From Chryseobacterium flavum (GTDB lineage: Bacteria; Bacteroidota; Bacteroidia; Flavobacteriales; Weeksellaceae), in NCBI RefSeq assembly GCF_003385595.1, contig NZ_QNUE01000012.1:1-64000 (forward strand): a DNA stretch of 64,000 nt, given 5' to 3'. The position numbers and the translations under genes are program-made. The first letter of the stretch is position 1, and each line of letters begins with the position of its first letter. Of this stretch, positions 17,630 to 27,773 are shown in pieces. The notes under the pieces are model-generated. The model worked only from the letters and a program-made list of their open reading frames with translations, was not told where the DNA came from and made no database searches.

Positions 17630-18418
17630 TTATTTGGCTTCCGGGACTTTGTCAAAAGCCATAACCTCTCCCAGTGTTTTCATATATTCATATGCCGTGA
17701 GGTCAAATTTTACCGGAACAATTGAAATATATCCGTTGGCCAGTGCTGTCTCATCAGCATCCTCAGACTCATCCATATTATTGAAATAGCCTGTAAGCCA
17801 ATAATATTTTTTTCCGTGAGGGTTAATTCTTTCGTCAAAGCTTTCTTCCCATTTTGCATGAGCCTGCTTACATACTTTTACCCCCTTTATCTCTTCAGCA
17901 GGAAGTTTCGGAATATTGACATTTAAGACAATTCCTCTTGGCATTGGTCTTTCCAATGTCCTTCTTACAATGTTCTGAATATATTCTTTAGCTTGAGTAA
18001 AATCTGCCTCCCAGCTAAAATCCAGTAAGGAGAATCCGATAGCCGGAATACCTTCAACACCAGCTTCGACAGCGGCAGACATTGTTCCTGAATAAATGAC
18101 ATTGATTGAAGAGTTTGCTCCATGGTTAATTCCTGATACAACAATATCAGGTCTCCTTTTTAGAATTTTATCCAACGCCATTTTTACACAATCTACAGGA
18201 GTTCCACTACATGAAAAATCAGTTTGAGGACCTTCAAGGTTAACCTCCTCATAACTTAAAGTAGAGTTAATAGTAATTGCGTGACCTTTTCCGCTTTGGG
18301 GAGAATTGGGTGCTACCACCACTACTTCTCCTATTTCGTTCATAAAATTTACAAGATTTCTGATACCAGGTGCGGTAATTCCATCATCATTAGTAACCAG
18401 AATAAGTGGTCTTTCCAT
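17630..18418 (-). CDS. surE: 5'/3'-nucleotidase SurE
   Basis: SurE is a metal-dependent nucleoside monophosphatase linked to stationary-phase and stress survival. The 262 residues contain the metal site LVTNDDGITAPGI at the N-terminus, the SGTPVDCVKMAL segment, and SGINHGANSSINVIYSGTMSAA with the conserved Asn and substrate loop. The length is typical. It stands alone, convergent to the radical SAM gene. Confidence 0.94.
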   Translation of the reverse strand: MERPLILVTNDDGITAPGIRNLVNFMNEIGEVVVVAPNSPQSGKGHAITINSTLSYEEVNLEGPQTDFSCSGTPVDCVKMALDKILKRRPDIVVSGINHGANSSINVIYSGTMSAAVEAGVEGIPAIGFSLLDFSWEADFTQAKEYIQNIVRRTLERPMPRGIVLNVNIPKLPAEEIKGVKVCKQAHAKWEESFDERINPHGKKYYWLTGYFNNMDESEDADETALANGYISIVPVKFDLTAYEYMKTLGEVMAFDKVPEAK

Positions 18419-18714
18419 AAAAAATTAGATTTTGACAACAAATAGTGTGAATTTATGCACTTAATGGCAGAGAATTTCACATATCAAATGTAGGTAAAAG
18501 TTTTTGAAGATGAAAAAAGCACTATAAAATTATATACTGCAGACCAGGTCATGGTTTCAGAAAAATAGAAAAGCCGTTATAATATCAGACCTTTTACAGA
18601 TGTTTATACCACTGATCTGAAAAATTTATTTACAATAAAATAGACAAGACCATTCTGTTGAACAAACATCTGTTTAAAGTCTGATAATGTTTCTGGATTA
18701 ATAAATGATGTAAG
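18419..18714. other. Intergenic, nothing recognised
   Basis: This AT-rich gap lies between surE and the small membrane protein gene. No ORF, hairpin with U-tract, or clear TAnnTTTG element with a fitting -33 box was found on either strand. Confidence 0.5.
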
Positions 18715-19210
<496 letters not shown>

Positions 19211-21340
19211 ATGTGGAAAAATTTCAAACTGAATAAATTTTTACTACTAATTCCATTAACCAGTCTGATGTTTTGTTTCAACTCGCCAAAGAATGACGAT
19301 GAAAAGATGCAAACAATAATGGTGAGCGTAAAAAATACACTTTCTTATCTGCATTATAGCCCAAAGCCAATTAATGATGCCTATTCGAAGGACGTTTATA
19401 AGCATTATTTTGAATTGGTAGACCCTGCAAAGAGGTATTTCCTGCAGTCTGATATGGATGAATTCAGCAAGCATGAAACAAAACTTGATGATTACATCAA
19501 TCAGGGAGATCTTACTTTTTATAAACTTACCATTGACAGGCTGTATCAGAGGGTAGACGAAATTGATAAAATTACGCAGGATATCTTCAGCAAGCCTATC
19601 AACCTTCAGGAAGATGAGACCCTTACCCTTGAACCTAAGCTTAAAAAAACACCTGCCAATAAACAGGAGCAGTATAATGAATGGAAAAAATTCATCAAGT
19701 ACAATATTCTTCAGGAAATTGAATCGATGAACAGTAAGGAGGAAGCACAAAAAGAAAAGAAAGACTCTGTTCAGAAATATAAGCTTAAAGATACCATCAG
19801 CCTTAAGGTATTAACTCAGGATGAAAAGATCAAAAAAGCAACTGATGAGGTAAAAGATCTGGTAAAAGATACCTTTACAAGATTCAAGAAAAGAAAAAAA
19901 ATGGATTGGTTTACCGTATATATGAATGCATATACTGAAGTATTTGATCCACATACCAATTATTATTCTCCAAAGGATAAAGAAGATTTTGACAGCCAGT
20001 TTACAGGAAAAGTAATCGGTATCGGAGCTATCATTCAGGAGAAGAAAGGAAACCTTTATCTGGGGGCGCTTACTATTGGAGCTCCTGCATGGAAATCCAA
20101 GCAGCTTTCGGAAGGAGATAAAATTCTGAAGGTTAAGTCTAAGCCGAAGGATGATGCCGTAAATGTTGTAGGAATGCTTTCTGATGAAGCTGTAAGACTG
20201 ATCAGAGGTGAAAAAGGAACACCAGTGACGTTGACAGTTCAGAAAAAGGACGGTAGCATCAAAGATGTAACAATGATCCGCGAAGAAGTGGCTATTGAGG
20301 ATACTTTTGCAAGAAGTATTGTTGTAAACTCACCTAACGGAAAGAAATATGGTTTCATTAACCTGCCGAGTTTTAATGCTGATTTTGAAAATGCCAAAGG
20401 AAGAAACGCTTCGGATGACATTAAAAATGAAATTATAAAACTGAAAGGCCAGAATATTGAAGGAATTGTTCTTGATCTCAGAAATAATGGAGGAGGGTCT
20501 TTAACTGAAGTAGGGGATATTATGGGGCTTTTCATGGATGCAGGACCTTATGTTCAGGTAAAAGATGGAAACGGTAAAATACAAACTTTAAAAAATAAGT
20601 ATGAAACTCCGATATGGACCGGTCCTCTTGTGATCATGCAAAATGAACTTTCGGCTTCAGCTTCTGAAATTTTAGCCGGAGTAATGCAGGATTATGGGAG
20701 AGCAATGATCATTGGCTCACCACAGTCGTTTGGTAAAGGAACAGTTCAGACTTTCGTAGACCTGAACAGATTCCTGAATACAGAGGATGATTTCGGATCT
20801 TTAAAACTTACGATCCAGAAATTCTATAGAATTACAGGAGAGTCAACCCAAAGAAAAGGAATTGTTTCTGATATTCAGATGAAAGATTTCTTTACGTATG
20901 CTGAGGTAGGAGAGCGTTATGATGACTTTGCGTTGGCATGGGATAAAATTCCGTCTACAAAATTCGATAAACTTAATTATTTCAATATCCAGGCTCTTGA
21001 GAAAGCCAGTGCGGAAAGAATGGCTAAAAACAGTAACTATCAGCTGTTACTTGAGTCTGCTCAATGGAGGGAAAAACTGGATAAAGAAGAAACAATTACT
21101 TTGAATATCAATAAGTTTAATGAATTGATGAAACACAGAAAATCTCAGATTGAAAAGTTCAAGGCTTTAACCAAATTTGAGAATGGGCTTCAGTTTGTTA
21201 TGTATCCTGGCGAGATCGAAAGAGAGAAGAAAGATGAAGCATTCAAGAAGAAATCTGAAATGTGGATCAAGAACCTGAAAAAAGATCCGTATCTGCAGGA
21301 AGCAATGAATATTGTTTCAGATATGGGAGCTAAATCATAA
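19211..21340 (+). CDS. prc: C-terminal processing peptidase (Prc/Tsp family, S41)
   Basis: The 709-residue periplasmic protease cleaves C-terminal tails of envelope or misfolded proteins. An N-terminal signal segment (about 8-24) is followed by a helical domain typical of Tsp, with the conserved FDPHTNYYSPKDKEDF. A PDZ domain is around 260-340. The S41 catalytic core contains NELSASASEILAGVMQDYGRA with the active Ser, and SFGKGTVQ with the Lys of the Ser-Lys dyad. The length and order match E. coli Tsp-type proteases. A terminator follows directly. Confidence 0.93.
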   Translation: MWKNFKLNKFLLLIPLTSLMFCFNSPKNDDEKMQTIMVSVKNTLSYLHYSPKPINDAYSKDVYKHYFELVDPAKRYFLQSDMDEFSKHETKLDDYINQGDLTFYKLTIDRLYQRVDEIDKITQDIFSKPINLQEDETLTLEPKLKKTPANKQEQYNEWKKFIKYNILQEIESMNSKEEAQKEKKDSVQKYKLKDTISLKVLTQDEKIKKATDEVKDLVKDTFTRFKKRKKMDWFTVYMNAYTEVFDPHTNYYSPKDKEDFDSQFTGKVIGIGAIIQEKKGNLYLGALTIGAPAWKSKQLSEGDKILKVKSKPKDDAVNVVGMLSDEAVRLIRGEKGTPVTLTVQKKDGSIKDVTMIREEVAIEDTFARSIVVNSPNGKKYGFINLPSFNADFENAKGRNASDDIKNEIIKLKGQNIEGIVLDLRNNGGGSLTEVGDIMGLFMDAGPYVQVKDGNGKIQTLKNKYETPIWTGPLVIMQNELSASASEILAGVMQDYGRAMIIGSPQSFGKGTVQTFVDLNRFLNTEDDFGSLKLTIQKFYRITGESTQRKGIVSDIQMKDFFTYAEVGERYDDFALAWDKIPSTKFDKLNYFNIQALEKASAERMAKNSNYQLLLESAQWREKLDKEETITLNINKFNELMKHRKSQIEKFKALTKFENGLQFVMYPGEIEREKKDEAFKKKSEMWIKNLKKDPYLQEAMNIVSDMGAKS

Positions 21341-21361
21341 TGAACAGGCTTACTAATCATA

Positions 21362-21395
21362 AAAAAAACCGCTAATAAGAATTAGCGGTTTTTTT
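21362..21395. terminator. Bidirectional terminator between prc and sodC
   Basis: A perfect stem (A-tract plus ACCGCTAAT with ATTAGCGGT plus T-tract) has a 4-base loop. The A-run on one side and T-run on the other make it active in both directions. Confidence 0.9.
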
Positions 21396-21409
21396 ATGAA
21401 AACAGGTTA

Positions 21410-21913
21410 CTATTTAATTTCTACGCATCCAACTCTTCCTCCTGCATTTCCGGTAGGCTGAGTATGGAAATCATCGGCTGCTGCGTGTACAATAAGGCCT
21501 TTGCCGATAATGTTTTTAGACTCATCTGTACAGCCCAGACACCATTTGTCTGTCTTGAACGTAAGAGTAGCATTTCCACTTTCATCCGCTACCAGGTTCC
21601 CGATATCTCCCATATGGAAGTGTTCAGCCCCCCATTTTCCATGGTCATCTTTTGCAGGGTTCCAGTGCCCGCCTGTAGATGTACCATCAGCTGCAGAGCA
21701 ATCTCCTTTTTCATGAATATGTACTGCATGAATTCCGGGAGTAAGATTAGTCACATCAAGCTTCATAACTACATCATTTCCAGCTTGGGTAAACTTAACT
21801 GTTCCTCCTGTCTGTGTTCCGCTTTTGGCATTTACAGCATAGGTTTTTGTGGTTCCGCAAGAAGCGGCTAAAAATGCACAGCCTGCCAATAATGCTAATG
21901 TTTGTACTTTCAT
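21410..21913 (-). CDS. Cu,Zn superoxide dismutase family lipoprotein
   Basis: The protein dismutates superoxide in the periplasm. From the ATG at 21913 it has 167 residues and begins with a lipoprotein signal peptide ending FLAASC, so it is probably membrane anchored. The Cu and Zn ligands and structural motifs are present: HIHEKGDC, GGHWNP, a His-rich stretch through HFHMGDIGN, LIVHAAADD and GNAGGRVGC, including the disulphide Cys pair. A longer frame back to 21994 lacks the signal peptide at its start and is less likely. It converges with prc. Confidence 0.93.
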   Translation of the reverse strand: MKVQTLALLAGCAFLAASCGTTKTYAVNAKSGTQTGGTVKFTQAGNDVVMKLDVTNLTPGIHAVHIHEKGDCSAADGTSTGGHWNPAKDDHGKWGAEHFHMGDIGNLVADESGNATLTFKTDKWCLGCTDESKNIIGKGLIVHAAADDFHTQPTGNAGGRVGCVEIK

Positions 21914-22315
21914 TTTTAAATGATTTATAGTGATTTTACCTATAAAAATAAAAAAGATTTTCCAATGCGCTTTATGATTCCCGTCTTTTTTCAAAAAGAT
22001 ACCGTGTATTACAGCTTAATCTGTTAAGTTTTTGAACCCGGATTCTACAACGTAAGATCAGAACATAAATGGCTTTAAAACAGCCCAAGAAAGCTTATTT
22101 ATTTCTTCTGGATTCAAAATACTGAAATAGTAAATAATGAACAGGCATTGGAAAAATACTGTTTTATAACTAATGAATACAGGAATTTTTGACAATAACA
22201 ATAATAGAAAAACGAATCATTAATTACCATTCGGTAGCAAAAGAATGCCTTTCGGTAACAATTTTTTTACAAGAAGGTGTTTACCATGCTATTTTTGATC
22301 CAGAAAACAATAAGA
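21914..22315. other. Divergent intergenic region with a LytTR-type operator
   Basis: This 400-bp region separates sodC from the TonB-dependent receptor. The left 300 bp hold nothing I recognise. The right end carries the direct-repeat operator and -7 element annotated at 22226-22297. A possible plus-strand frame from 22189 runs across the operator and into the receptor gene in another frame, and is rejected. Confidence 0.6.
22226..22297 (+). promoter_or_regulatory. LytTR-type direct-repeat operator and promoter A
   Basis: Two 9-bp repeats, ACCATTCGG (22226-22234) and GCCTTTCGG (22247-22255), each followed by TA, are spaced 21 bp start to start. The -7 element TATTTTTG is at 22290-22297, 43 bp from the start of the second repeat. 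The same layout occurs at 25282 and 27662. LytTR regulators bind pairs of 9-bp repeats separated by about 12 bp, so the response regulator encoded at 28436 is the likely binder. Confidence 0.7.
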
Positions 22316-24521
22316 ATGAAAACACAAGGACAAAACATACTGGTTCTTTTTTTCCTGATTGCATCCATCATGGGTTATTCGCAGCTAAAGATATCGGGGA
22401 AAGTATCTTTCAAAAACAAAGGGGTCGCTGAGGTAAATGTAACACTTAAAGATACTTACGACGGAACAACTACAGATGTTCAGGGTAATTTTACATTTGA
22501 AACTTCTGAAAAAGGAACTCATATAATTACTTTTACCCATCCTAAATATGAAAACATAGAAAGGACAATCTCTATTGAAAGTCAGGATATTTCTTTGAAT
22601 GTTGACCTTAAAGAACAGATCAGTGAGATTGATGCAGTTGTTGTTTCTGCTGGGTCAATTGAAGCCAGCGATAAGAAAAGAGCAACAGCACTGCTTACTC
22701 CCATTGATATTTATACCACAGCAGGAGCGGATGGGCAGATTTCTTCGGCCTTGACTTATCTTCCAGGGGTACAAAAAGTGGGAGGAACTGAAGGTCTTTT
22801 CATCAGAGGAGGTACAGGAACGGAGTCTAAGATTTTTATGGACGGAAGTCTTATCAACAATTATTTTTCCAATTCGGTTCCGGGAATTGCAGGAAGAGAC
22901 CAGTTCAATACCTCTCTTTTTAAAGGAAATATATTTTCAAGTGGTGGCTATTCTGCACTGTATGGCCAGGCTCTTTCAGGAGCGTTGATGCTGGAAAGTG
23001 TCGACCTTCCGGATGAAACGTCTTATAATGTTGGGATTTCACCTATTTTCCTGAATGCCGGTTTTCAGAAGTTATCAGATAATAAAAACTATTCCTACGG
23101 GGCTACAGCAGGATATTCTCTTTTAAGCCTGATGCAGAAAGTCTTTAATTTTAATACTGATTTCGTAGAAGCGCCTCAGGGTTTTAACGGAGATTTGAAT
23201 TTCAGATTTAAAACAAAATCAGGTGGATTTTTCAAATATTACGGAATGTTCAACTCCAATAAAATGGGGGCAAAATCGGAAAGTCTTGAGCCTGGATATG
23301 ATTTCAGCCTGGTAAAGCTTAATGGTAAAAACACTTTTCATAATCTGTCTTTTAAACAAAAATTTGGAAAATATCTGTTGAATGTGGGTGGTTCTTACAC
23401 TTATAACAGATCGGATCTCCATTTTTCTACAGAAACCAATGATGTCGAATCCAACAGCAGCCAGCTTCTGACTGATGGAAATTACCTGAATTTTAAAGCT
23501 GTCCTTGAAAGAAAAATCAACAGGATCAGTGCAGTAAGGGGAGGTCTTGAATTTAATAATACCGATGAAAATCTGAATTTTGAAGCCGTAAATAAGCATT
23601 ACAAGGATCTGATCTCATCAGCTTTTGTTGAAACAGATCTCGGCTTCAGTAATGCATTGTCAGCGAAAATAGGAGTAAGAGCAGAACATTCTTCTTTTTT
23701 AGAAAAGAACAATATTGCACCACGTTTCGCGATTGCCTACCGTCTGGCAAAAGACTGGACCACTTCATTAGCTTACGGACTTTTCTATCAGAATCCAGAA
23801 ATCTCAGCATTATATTTTTCAGGTTCAGAGAGCTTCAGAGGGCAGAACATTACGTTTTGAAGCATTTTATAAAAAATATGAACAGTTGATTAAAACTTTC
23901 AATATCACCCAGGATAAAGAGCAGAATCAGCAGATCCAGACTGCATTGAACAATAATGGGTACGGATATGCAAAAGGACTGGAGTTTTTCTGGAGAGATA
24001 ATAAGAAAACATTTGAAAATATTGATTACTGGATCAGTTACTCGTATCTGGATTCAAAAAGAGATTTCCTGAATTATCCTGTGAGTCTGCAGCCAGGTTT
24101 TGCAGCAGAACATACACTTTCAGCAGTGGCAAAAAGATTTATTCCGGAATGGAAGTTTGGGGTAAACTTGTCTTATACCTATGCCAAGGGGCGTCCTTAC
24201 TATGACATTGCTTCTAAGGTAGATAATGGGCAAATGATTAACTATACCCGGGATGAAGGGCGGTTGAAAGATTACAATGCATTGAACTTCAGCGTCAATT
24301 ATCTTCCCAATATCGGAAAAAAGGATGTGAAAGCTTTTCCTGTATTTGTACTGAGTATCAGTAATGTTTTAGGATCAAAAAATGTATATGGCTATAATTT
24401 CTCAGCGGATGGATCAAGAAGCTCTGCAATAGTGCCACCAGTCAATACTTTTGTATTCATAGGAGCATTTATAAGCTTCGGAGTGGATAAAACAGAGGAT
24501 GCTATCAATAATAACTTATAA
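22316..24521 (+). pseudogene. TonB-dependent outer-membrane receptor, interrupted by frameshift
   Basis: The first part (22316-23860) encodes a signal peptide, a carboxypeptidase-like regulatory domain, a plug (YLPGVQKVGGTEGLFIRGGTGTESK) and the start of the barrel. It then leaves frame. The second frame (open to 24521) continues the barrel; its reading extends upstream as QKSQHYIFQVQRASEGRTLRFEAFYKKYEQ in two overlapping stretches, typical of this barrel position. The switch lies around 23790-23805, at CCAGAAA shared by both frames (FYQNPE in one, QKSQH in the other), and the loop normally expected between FYQNPE and HYI appears to be missing. The best explanation is a short deletion that also broke the frame; a sequencing error is possible. 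The start is ATG 22316, with an alternative GTG at 22277. Confidence 0.8.
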
Positions 24522-24569
24522 AAACATACCTTAGGAAAACAAACATAACGAACTTTTAAATTTAATATC

Positions 24570-25229
24570 ATGAAAAAATACCTTTTAAGCTTTGCTTTAG
24601 CTCTTATGAGCTTAACATCTTTTGCTCAGGCAGATTATGAGAAAATTATGTCCGAAAAAATTGCCAGAATAGAAGTTTGCAAGACTCCGGAAGAATTTCA
24701 GGCGCTGTCTAATGATTTCCAGAGAATAGGAAGTAAGGAAAGCAATCAGTGGCTGCCTCCTTACTATGCAGCTTTCTCTCAGATTCAAAAGGGAAGAATT
24801 TTAATGAGAAACGGGAACATGCAGGAGCTTGATGGTATAGCGGCACAGGCAGAGAAATACCTGGGAACTGCCCAAAGTCTTGCCGGAGCTGATAATGCAG
24901 AGATCCACTTACTTAGAAAGATGGCTTTTTCTTTACGAATGATGGTGAACCCGGCACAACGTTTTATGACAGATGGGGCAAGAGCAGCAGAAGAACTTAA
25001 TATTGCGGAAAAGCTGGATGCTGCTAACCCCAGAATAGCACTTATCAAGGCAGAGGATACATATTTTACTCCCGAGCAATACGGAGGAAGTAAAACCAAA
25101 GGACTGGAACAATTTAAAGAAGCATTGGCCAAATTCAATGCTTATAAACCTAAAACAGCATTGGATCCGAACTGGGGAAGGGCAGAGGCAGAATATTTTA
25201 TCAGTTTATCAGCTGAAAAAAATAAATAG
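24570..25229 (+). CDS. Exported alpha-helical protein of unknown function
   Basis: The 219-residue protein has a signal peptide (MKKYLLSFALALMSLTSFAQ) and a helical mature part with TPR-like pattern, for example KYLGTAQSLAGADNAEIHLLRKMAF and AARIAL-like helices followed by GGSKTKGLEQFKEALAKF. No catalytic motif is seen. It lies 48 bp after the TonB receptor and before a terminator, so it shares operator A. It may assist uptake by the receptor, but this is inference. Confidence 0.8.
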   Translation: MKKYLLSFALALMSLTSFAQADYEKIMSEKIARIEVCKTPEEFQALSNDFQRIGSKESNQWLPPYYAAFSQIQKGRILMRNGNMQELDGIAAQAEKYLGTAQSLAGADNAEIHLLRKMAFSLRMMVNPAQRFMTDGARAAEELNIAEKLDAANPRIALIKAEDTYFTPEQYGGSKTKGLEQFKEALAKFNAYKPKTALDPNWGRAEAEYFISLSAEKNK

Positions 25230-25254
25230 AGAAGATTATACCTTTTCTTATTTT

Positions 25255-25279
25255 AACCTTCATCCGTGAAGGTTTTTTT
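25255..25279 (+). terminator. Intrinsic terminator ending the TonB receptor unit
   Basis: An 8-bp perfect stem (AACCTTCA, loop TCCG, TGAAGGTT) runs into TTTTTTT. It separates the receptor unit from operator B, which begins 3 bp later. Confidence 0.9.
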
Positions 25280-25281
25280 AT

Positions 25282-25352
25282 ACCATTCAGAAAAGAAAAT
25301 CAGCCCTTCGGTAAGAATTAATTTTTGATACCTTTAATAAAAACTAATTTTG
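25282..25352 (+). promoter_or_regulatory. LytTR-type direct-repeat operator and promoter B
   Basis: The repeats ACCATTCAG (25282-25290) and GCCCTTCGG (25303-25311) are spaced 21 bp start to start. A -33 TTTG at 25324-25327 and a -7 TAATTTTG at 25345-25352 follow; the -7 begins 42 bp from the start of the second repeat. The predicted leader before the kinase ATG at 25370 is only about 10 nt. Confidence 0.7.
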
Positions 25353-25369
25353 AGCCAAGAAAACAGATC

Positions 25370-26701
25370 ATGAAGCGTAAATACCTTACCACATTACTTT
25401 GGACCTCATTAGGAACCACATTGTTTTTCTTTTTATTTTTTAATGATGAAAAGACATTGCGGACCTTTTTGATCACGCTGCTCCTTTCGACGATGTATTC
25501 TTTTGTTCTGGGATTTGGAAACGGATTTATCAATGAATTCCTCAACAGGAAGTTTCCCTGGTCAGAAGCTACCCGTACGAGGGCCGTCTTAAGTATTGTT
25601 TCCATTATTATCGGGAACTTTATTCTGGTCTATTTCTGTAATTATATGAACTATGTTGTCATTCAGAAAACAGCCACTGCAGAAGAGTTCTTCTCATCAA
25701 AATATGGGGTTACCAATTGGTTTATGATCAATATTGCTTTGCTGATCTCTGCTTTTCTGCATGCGAAAAGTTTTATGGAGGAGCTGAAGAAGACTTCCAG
25801 AAAGGAAGTGGTGGAGCAGAAGCTTATCGCCAAATCTGCCAATGCACAGTTTGAAAGTTTAAAGAACCAGCTGGATCCTCATTTTCTTTTTAATTCATTG
25901 AATGTTTTAAGCTCCCTGATTGATGAAAATCCCCGACAGGCACAGAAATTTACTGCTTCAATGTCAAAGATTTACCGATATGTACTTGAACAGAAGGATA
26001 AAGAGATGGTGACGGTAGAAGATGAAATAGAATTTGCAAAAACCTATTGTGAACTTTTAAAAACCAGATTTGAAGACAGTGTGTATTTTAGTTTTGATGT
26101 TCCCAGGGAAGATTATCAGAAATATGTGGTTCCGCTTTCTCTGCAGCTGCTGCTTGAAAACTGTATCAAACATAACTTTGCGACATCATCAAAACCACTT
26201 ACTATCAGAATTTTTTCAGACGGGAATACCCTCTGCATTGAAAATAATCTGCAGGTAAGAGAGCAGATCAAAGAAAGCTCCGGGATTGGTCTTGCCAATA
26301 TTGTACAGCGTTATTCTCTGCTTACAGAACGGAATGTGTTTATAGAAAAGTCTGAGGATCATTTTAAAGTAAAGCTTCCGATGCTTTTAGTTAAGCCACA
26401 AGTTTCCAGTGAAGAGCCTGAAGAAGAAGCTGCTGCTTATAAAAGAGCCCAAAAGAGGGTAAGGGAAATGAAAAAGTTTTATTCCAGTCTGATTACGTAT
26501 TGTATTATTATTCCTTTTTTATTCTTTGTCAATCTTTTTACAAGTAAAGGGGAGTATTGGTTTTGGTATCCGGCATTAGTGTGGGGAATGGTTTTGGCTT
26601 TCAGGGCTTTCAAGATTTTCGGAATTGGGGAGTCCTGGCAGGAAAAGAAGATCAGAGAAATTATGAATCAACAAAAAAACAGAAGCAATGGAAAAATTTG
26701 A
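25370..26701 (+). CDS. LytS-type sensor histidine kinase with C-terminal 2TM domain
   Basis: The 443-residue protein has four N-terminal membrane helices (about 6-30, 35-55, 73-97, 116-135), a His_kinase domain with the phosphoacceptor in NQLDPHFLFNSLN (His171) and an atypical HATPase domain (LSLQLLLENCIKHN, SSGIGLANI). After the kinase comes an acidic linker and a 2TM domain (about 371-435: AYKRAQKRVREMKKFY, two helices, ESWQEKKIREIM). The 2TM part closely resembles the separate protein at 27774. No periplasmic sensor is visible, so the signal is probably sensed in the membrane. The start is ATG 25370; a TTG at 25325 would include promoter sequence. It likely phosphorylates the LytTR regulator at 28436. 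Confidence 0.9.
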   Translation: MKRKYLTTLLWTSLGTTLFFFLFFNDEKTLRTFLITLLLSTMYSFVLGFGNGFINEFLNRKFPWSEATRTRAVLSIVSIIIGNFILVYFCNYMNYVVIQKTATAEEFFSSKYGVTNWFMINIALLISAFLHAKSFMEELKKTSRKEVVEQKLIAKSANAQFESLKNQLDPHFLFNSLNVLSSLIDENPRQAQKFTASMSKIYRYVLEQKDKEMVTVEDEIEFAKTYCELLKTRFEDSVYFSFDVPREDYQKYVVPLSLQLLLENCIKHNFATSSKPLTIRIFSDGNTLCIENNLQVREQIKESSGIGLANIVQRYSLLTERNVFIEKSEDHFKVKLPMLLVKPQVSSEEPEEEAAAYKRAQKRVREMKKFYSSLITYCIIIPFLFFVNLFTSKGEYWFWYPALVWGMVLAFRAFKIFGIGESWQEKKIREIMNQQKNRSNGKI

Positions 26702-26993
26702 TGAAAATGATATTCACTATCAGCAGGCTAAAAAGCAGGTGGAACAACTTACCGGGTTTTATGGACATTTATTCGTTTATGTGGCTGTAAACATTATTAT
26801 TGTTTTTTATAATATTTCACATCTTGAACCCGGAGAAAGCTATTTTCAATTTAAAAATTTCTTTACTGCCACTTTTTGGGGTATCGGACTTCTGGCTCAT
26901 GCGGCGGCTGTTTTCTTACCCAAAATAGGAGCTGTGAAAAAATGGGAGGAAGATAAAATCCGGGAGATTATAGACAAGAAGAAAGATCATTAG
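26688..26993 (+). CDS. 2TM domain protein
   Basis: The 101-residue protein has the 2TM pattern: a helix with HYQQAKKQVEQLTGFYGHLFVYVAVN, a second membrane segment around GIGLLAHAAAVFLP, and the terminal WEEDKIREIIDKK. It overlaps the end of the histidine kinase gene by 14 bp, which points to coupled translation and a physical partnership with the kinase, whose own C-terminus has the same domain. The function of 2TM domains is not known. Confidence 0.85.
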   Translation: MEKFDENDIHYQQAKKQVEQLTGFYGHLFVYVAVNIIIVFYNISHLEPGESYFQFKNFFTATFWGIGLLAHAAAVFLPKIGAVKKWEEDKIREIIDKKKDH

Positions 26994-27000
26994 AAAATAA

Positions 27001-27040
27001 AACACCAAAATTGCATGGTGATATTCTGCAATTTAGTGTT
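27001..27040. repeat. Imperfect inverted repeat without U-tract
   Basis: AACACCAAAATTGCA pairs with TGCAATTTAGTGTT across an 11-base loop. It lies between the 2TM gene and the ICMT-like gene. The lack of a T-run means it is more likely an RNA-stabilising or processing hairpin than a terminator. Confidence 0.5.
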
Positions 27041-27079
27041 CCCTCATTTCATCTAAACATAACTTTAAAACTCTGAAAA

Positions 27080-27649
27080 ATGTACACTTTATCCATTCTA
27101 TTTTATATTTCAATGGCAGCCTGGTTTCTTACGGAGATATTGTATAAAAACATGCTGAAATCCGGCAAAGAAGACAAAAAAGATAAGGACAGATCTACTC
27201 TTAATATCTTATGGCTGGCCATTCCTTTTTCCATCATGAGTTCAGTAATCATATCCTATAATACCCGTTTGCCGATCATTAAAGATAACTGGATTCTTTA
27301 TCTTGGGGAGTTTTTCATTCTGGCCGGGATTATTTTCAGATACATTATTATCAGGTCTCTGGGAAAATACTTTACGGTAGATGTTACCATCAGACAGGAT
27401 CATAAAATCAAAAAAGAAGGTTTTTATAAATACGTGAGGCATCCTTCCTATACTTTTTCCCTGCTAACATCACTTGGACTTGGCTTGTATCTCAATAACT
27501 GGCTTTCATTACTCTTTGCTTTTGTGCCTCCTTTTTTAGCTTTCGCCTACAGGATTAAAATTGAAGAACAGGTTTTGGTAGAGCAGTTTGGAGAAGAATA
27601 TATCGCTTACAGAAAAAGTACTAAAAAGCTGATACCTTTTATCTATTAA
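27080..27649 (+). CDS. Isoprenylcysteine carboxylmethyltransferase (ICMT)-family membrane protein
   Basis: The 189-residue protein has about five membrane segments. The SAM-binding C-terminal region reads VRHPSYTFSLLTSLGLGLYLNNW and then IEEQVLVEQFGEEYIAYRKSTKKLIPFIY, the RHPxY and E-E-x-L...Y pattern of ICMT/PEMT-type membrane methyltransferases. Bacterial members methylate varied lipids or small compounds; protein prenylcysteine is unlikely here. It follows the kinase and 2TM genes on the same strand and belongs to the unit driven by operator B, so it may be an output of the signalling system. Confidence 0.85.
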   Translation: MYTLSILFYISMAAWFLTEILYKNMLKSGKEDKKDKDRSTLNILWLAIPFSIMSSVIISYNTRLPIIKDNWILYLGEFFILAGIIFRYIIIRSLGKYFTVDVTIRQDHKIKKEGFYKYVRHPSYTFSLLTSLGLGLYLNNWLSLLFAFVPPFLAFAYRIKIEEQVLVEQFGEEYIAYRKSTKKLIPFIY

Positions 27650-27661
27650 GTTGAAGTTCCT

Positions 27662-27733
27662 ACCATTCAGGTATCATTTTCTACCGTTCGGTAATATAAA
27701 ATTGATTGGAGGCTTTTTTCTGAACTACCTTTG
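27662..27733 (+). promoter_or_regulatory. LytTR-type direct-repeat operator and promoter C
   Basis: The repeats ACCATTCAG (27662-27670) and ACCGTTCGG (27683-27691) are spaced 21 bp start to start; the second fits the general LytTR half-site consensus exactly. TTG triplets at 27702 and 27706 and a -7 element TACCTTTG at 27726-27733 follow; the -7 begins 43 bp from the start of the second repeat, as in promoter A. It precedes the unit containing the LytTR gene itself, which suggests autoregulation. Confidence 0.75.
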
Positions 27734-27773
27734 ACTCAAGAAAAAAACAAATTAACCTTTAAAACAAAACATT

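Noticed and set aside
22189..22431. Plus-strand ORF spanning operator A and the start of the TonB receptor gene
   Set aside because: It crosses the operator and promoter and lies in another frame of the receptor's signal peptide; its peptide is not protein-like.
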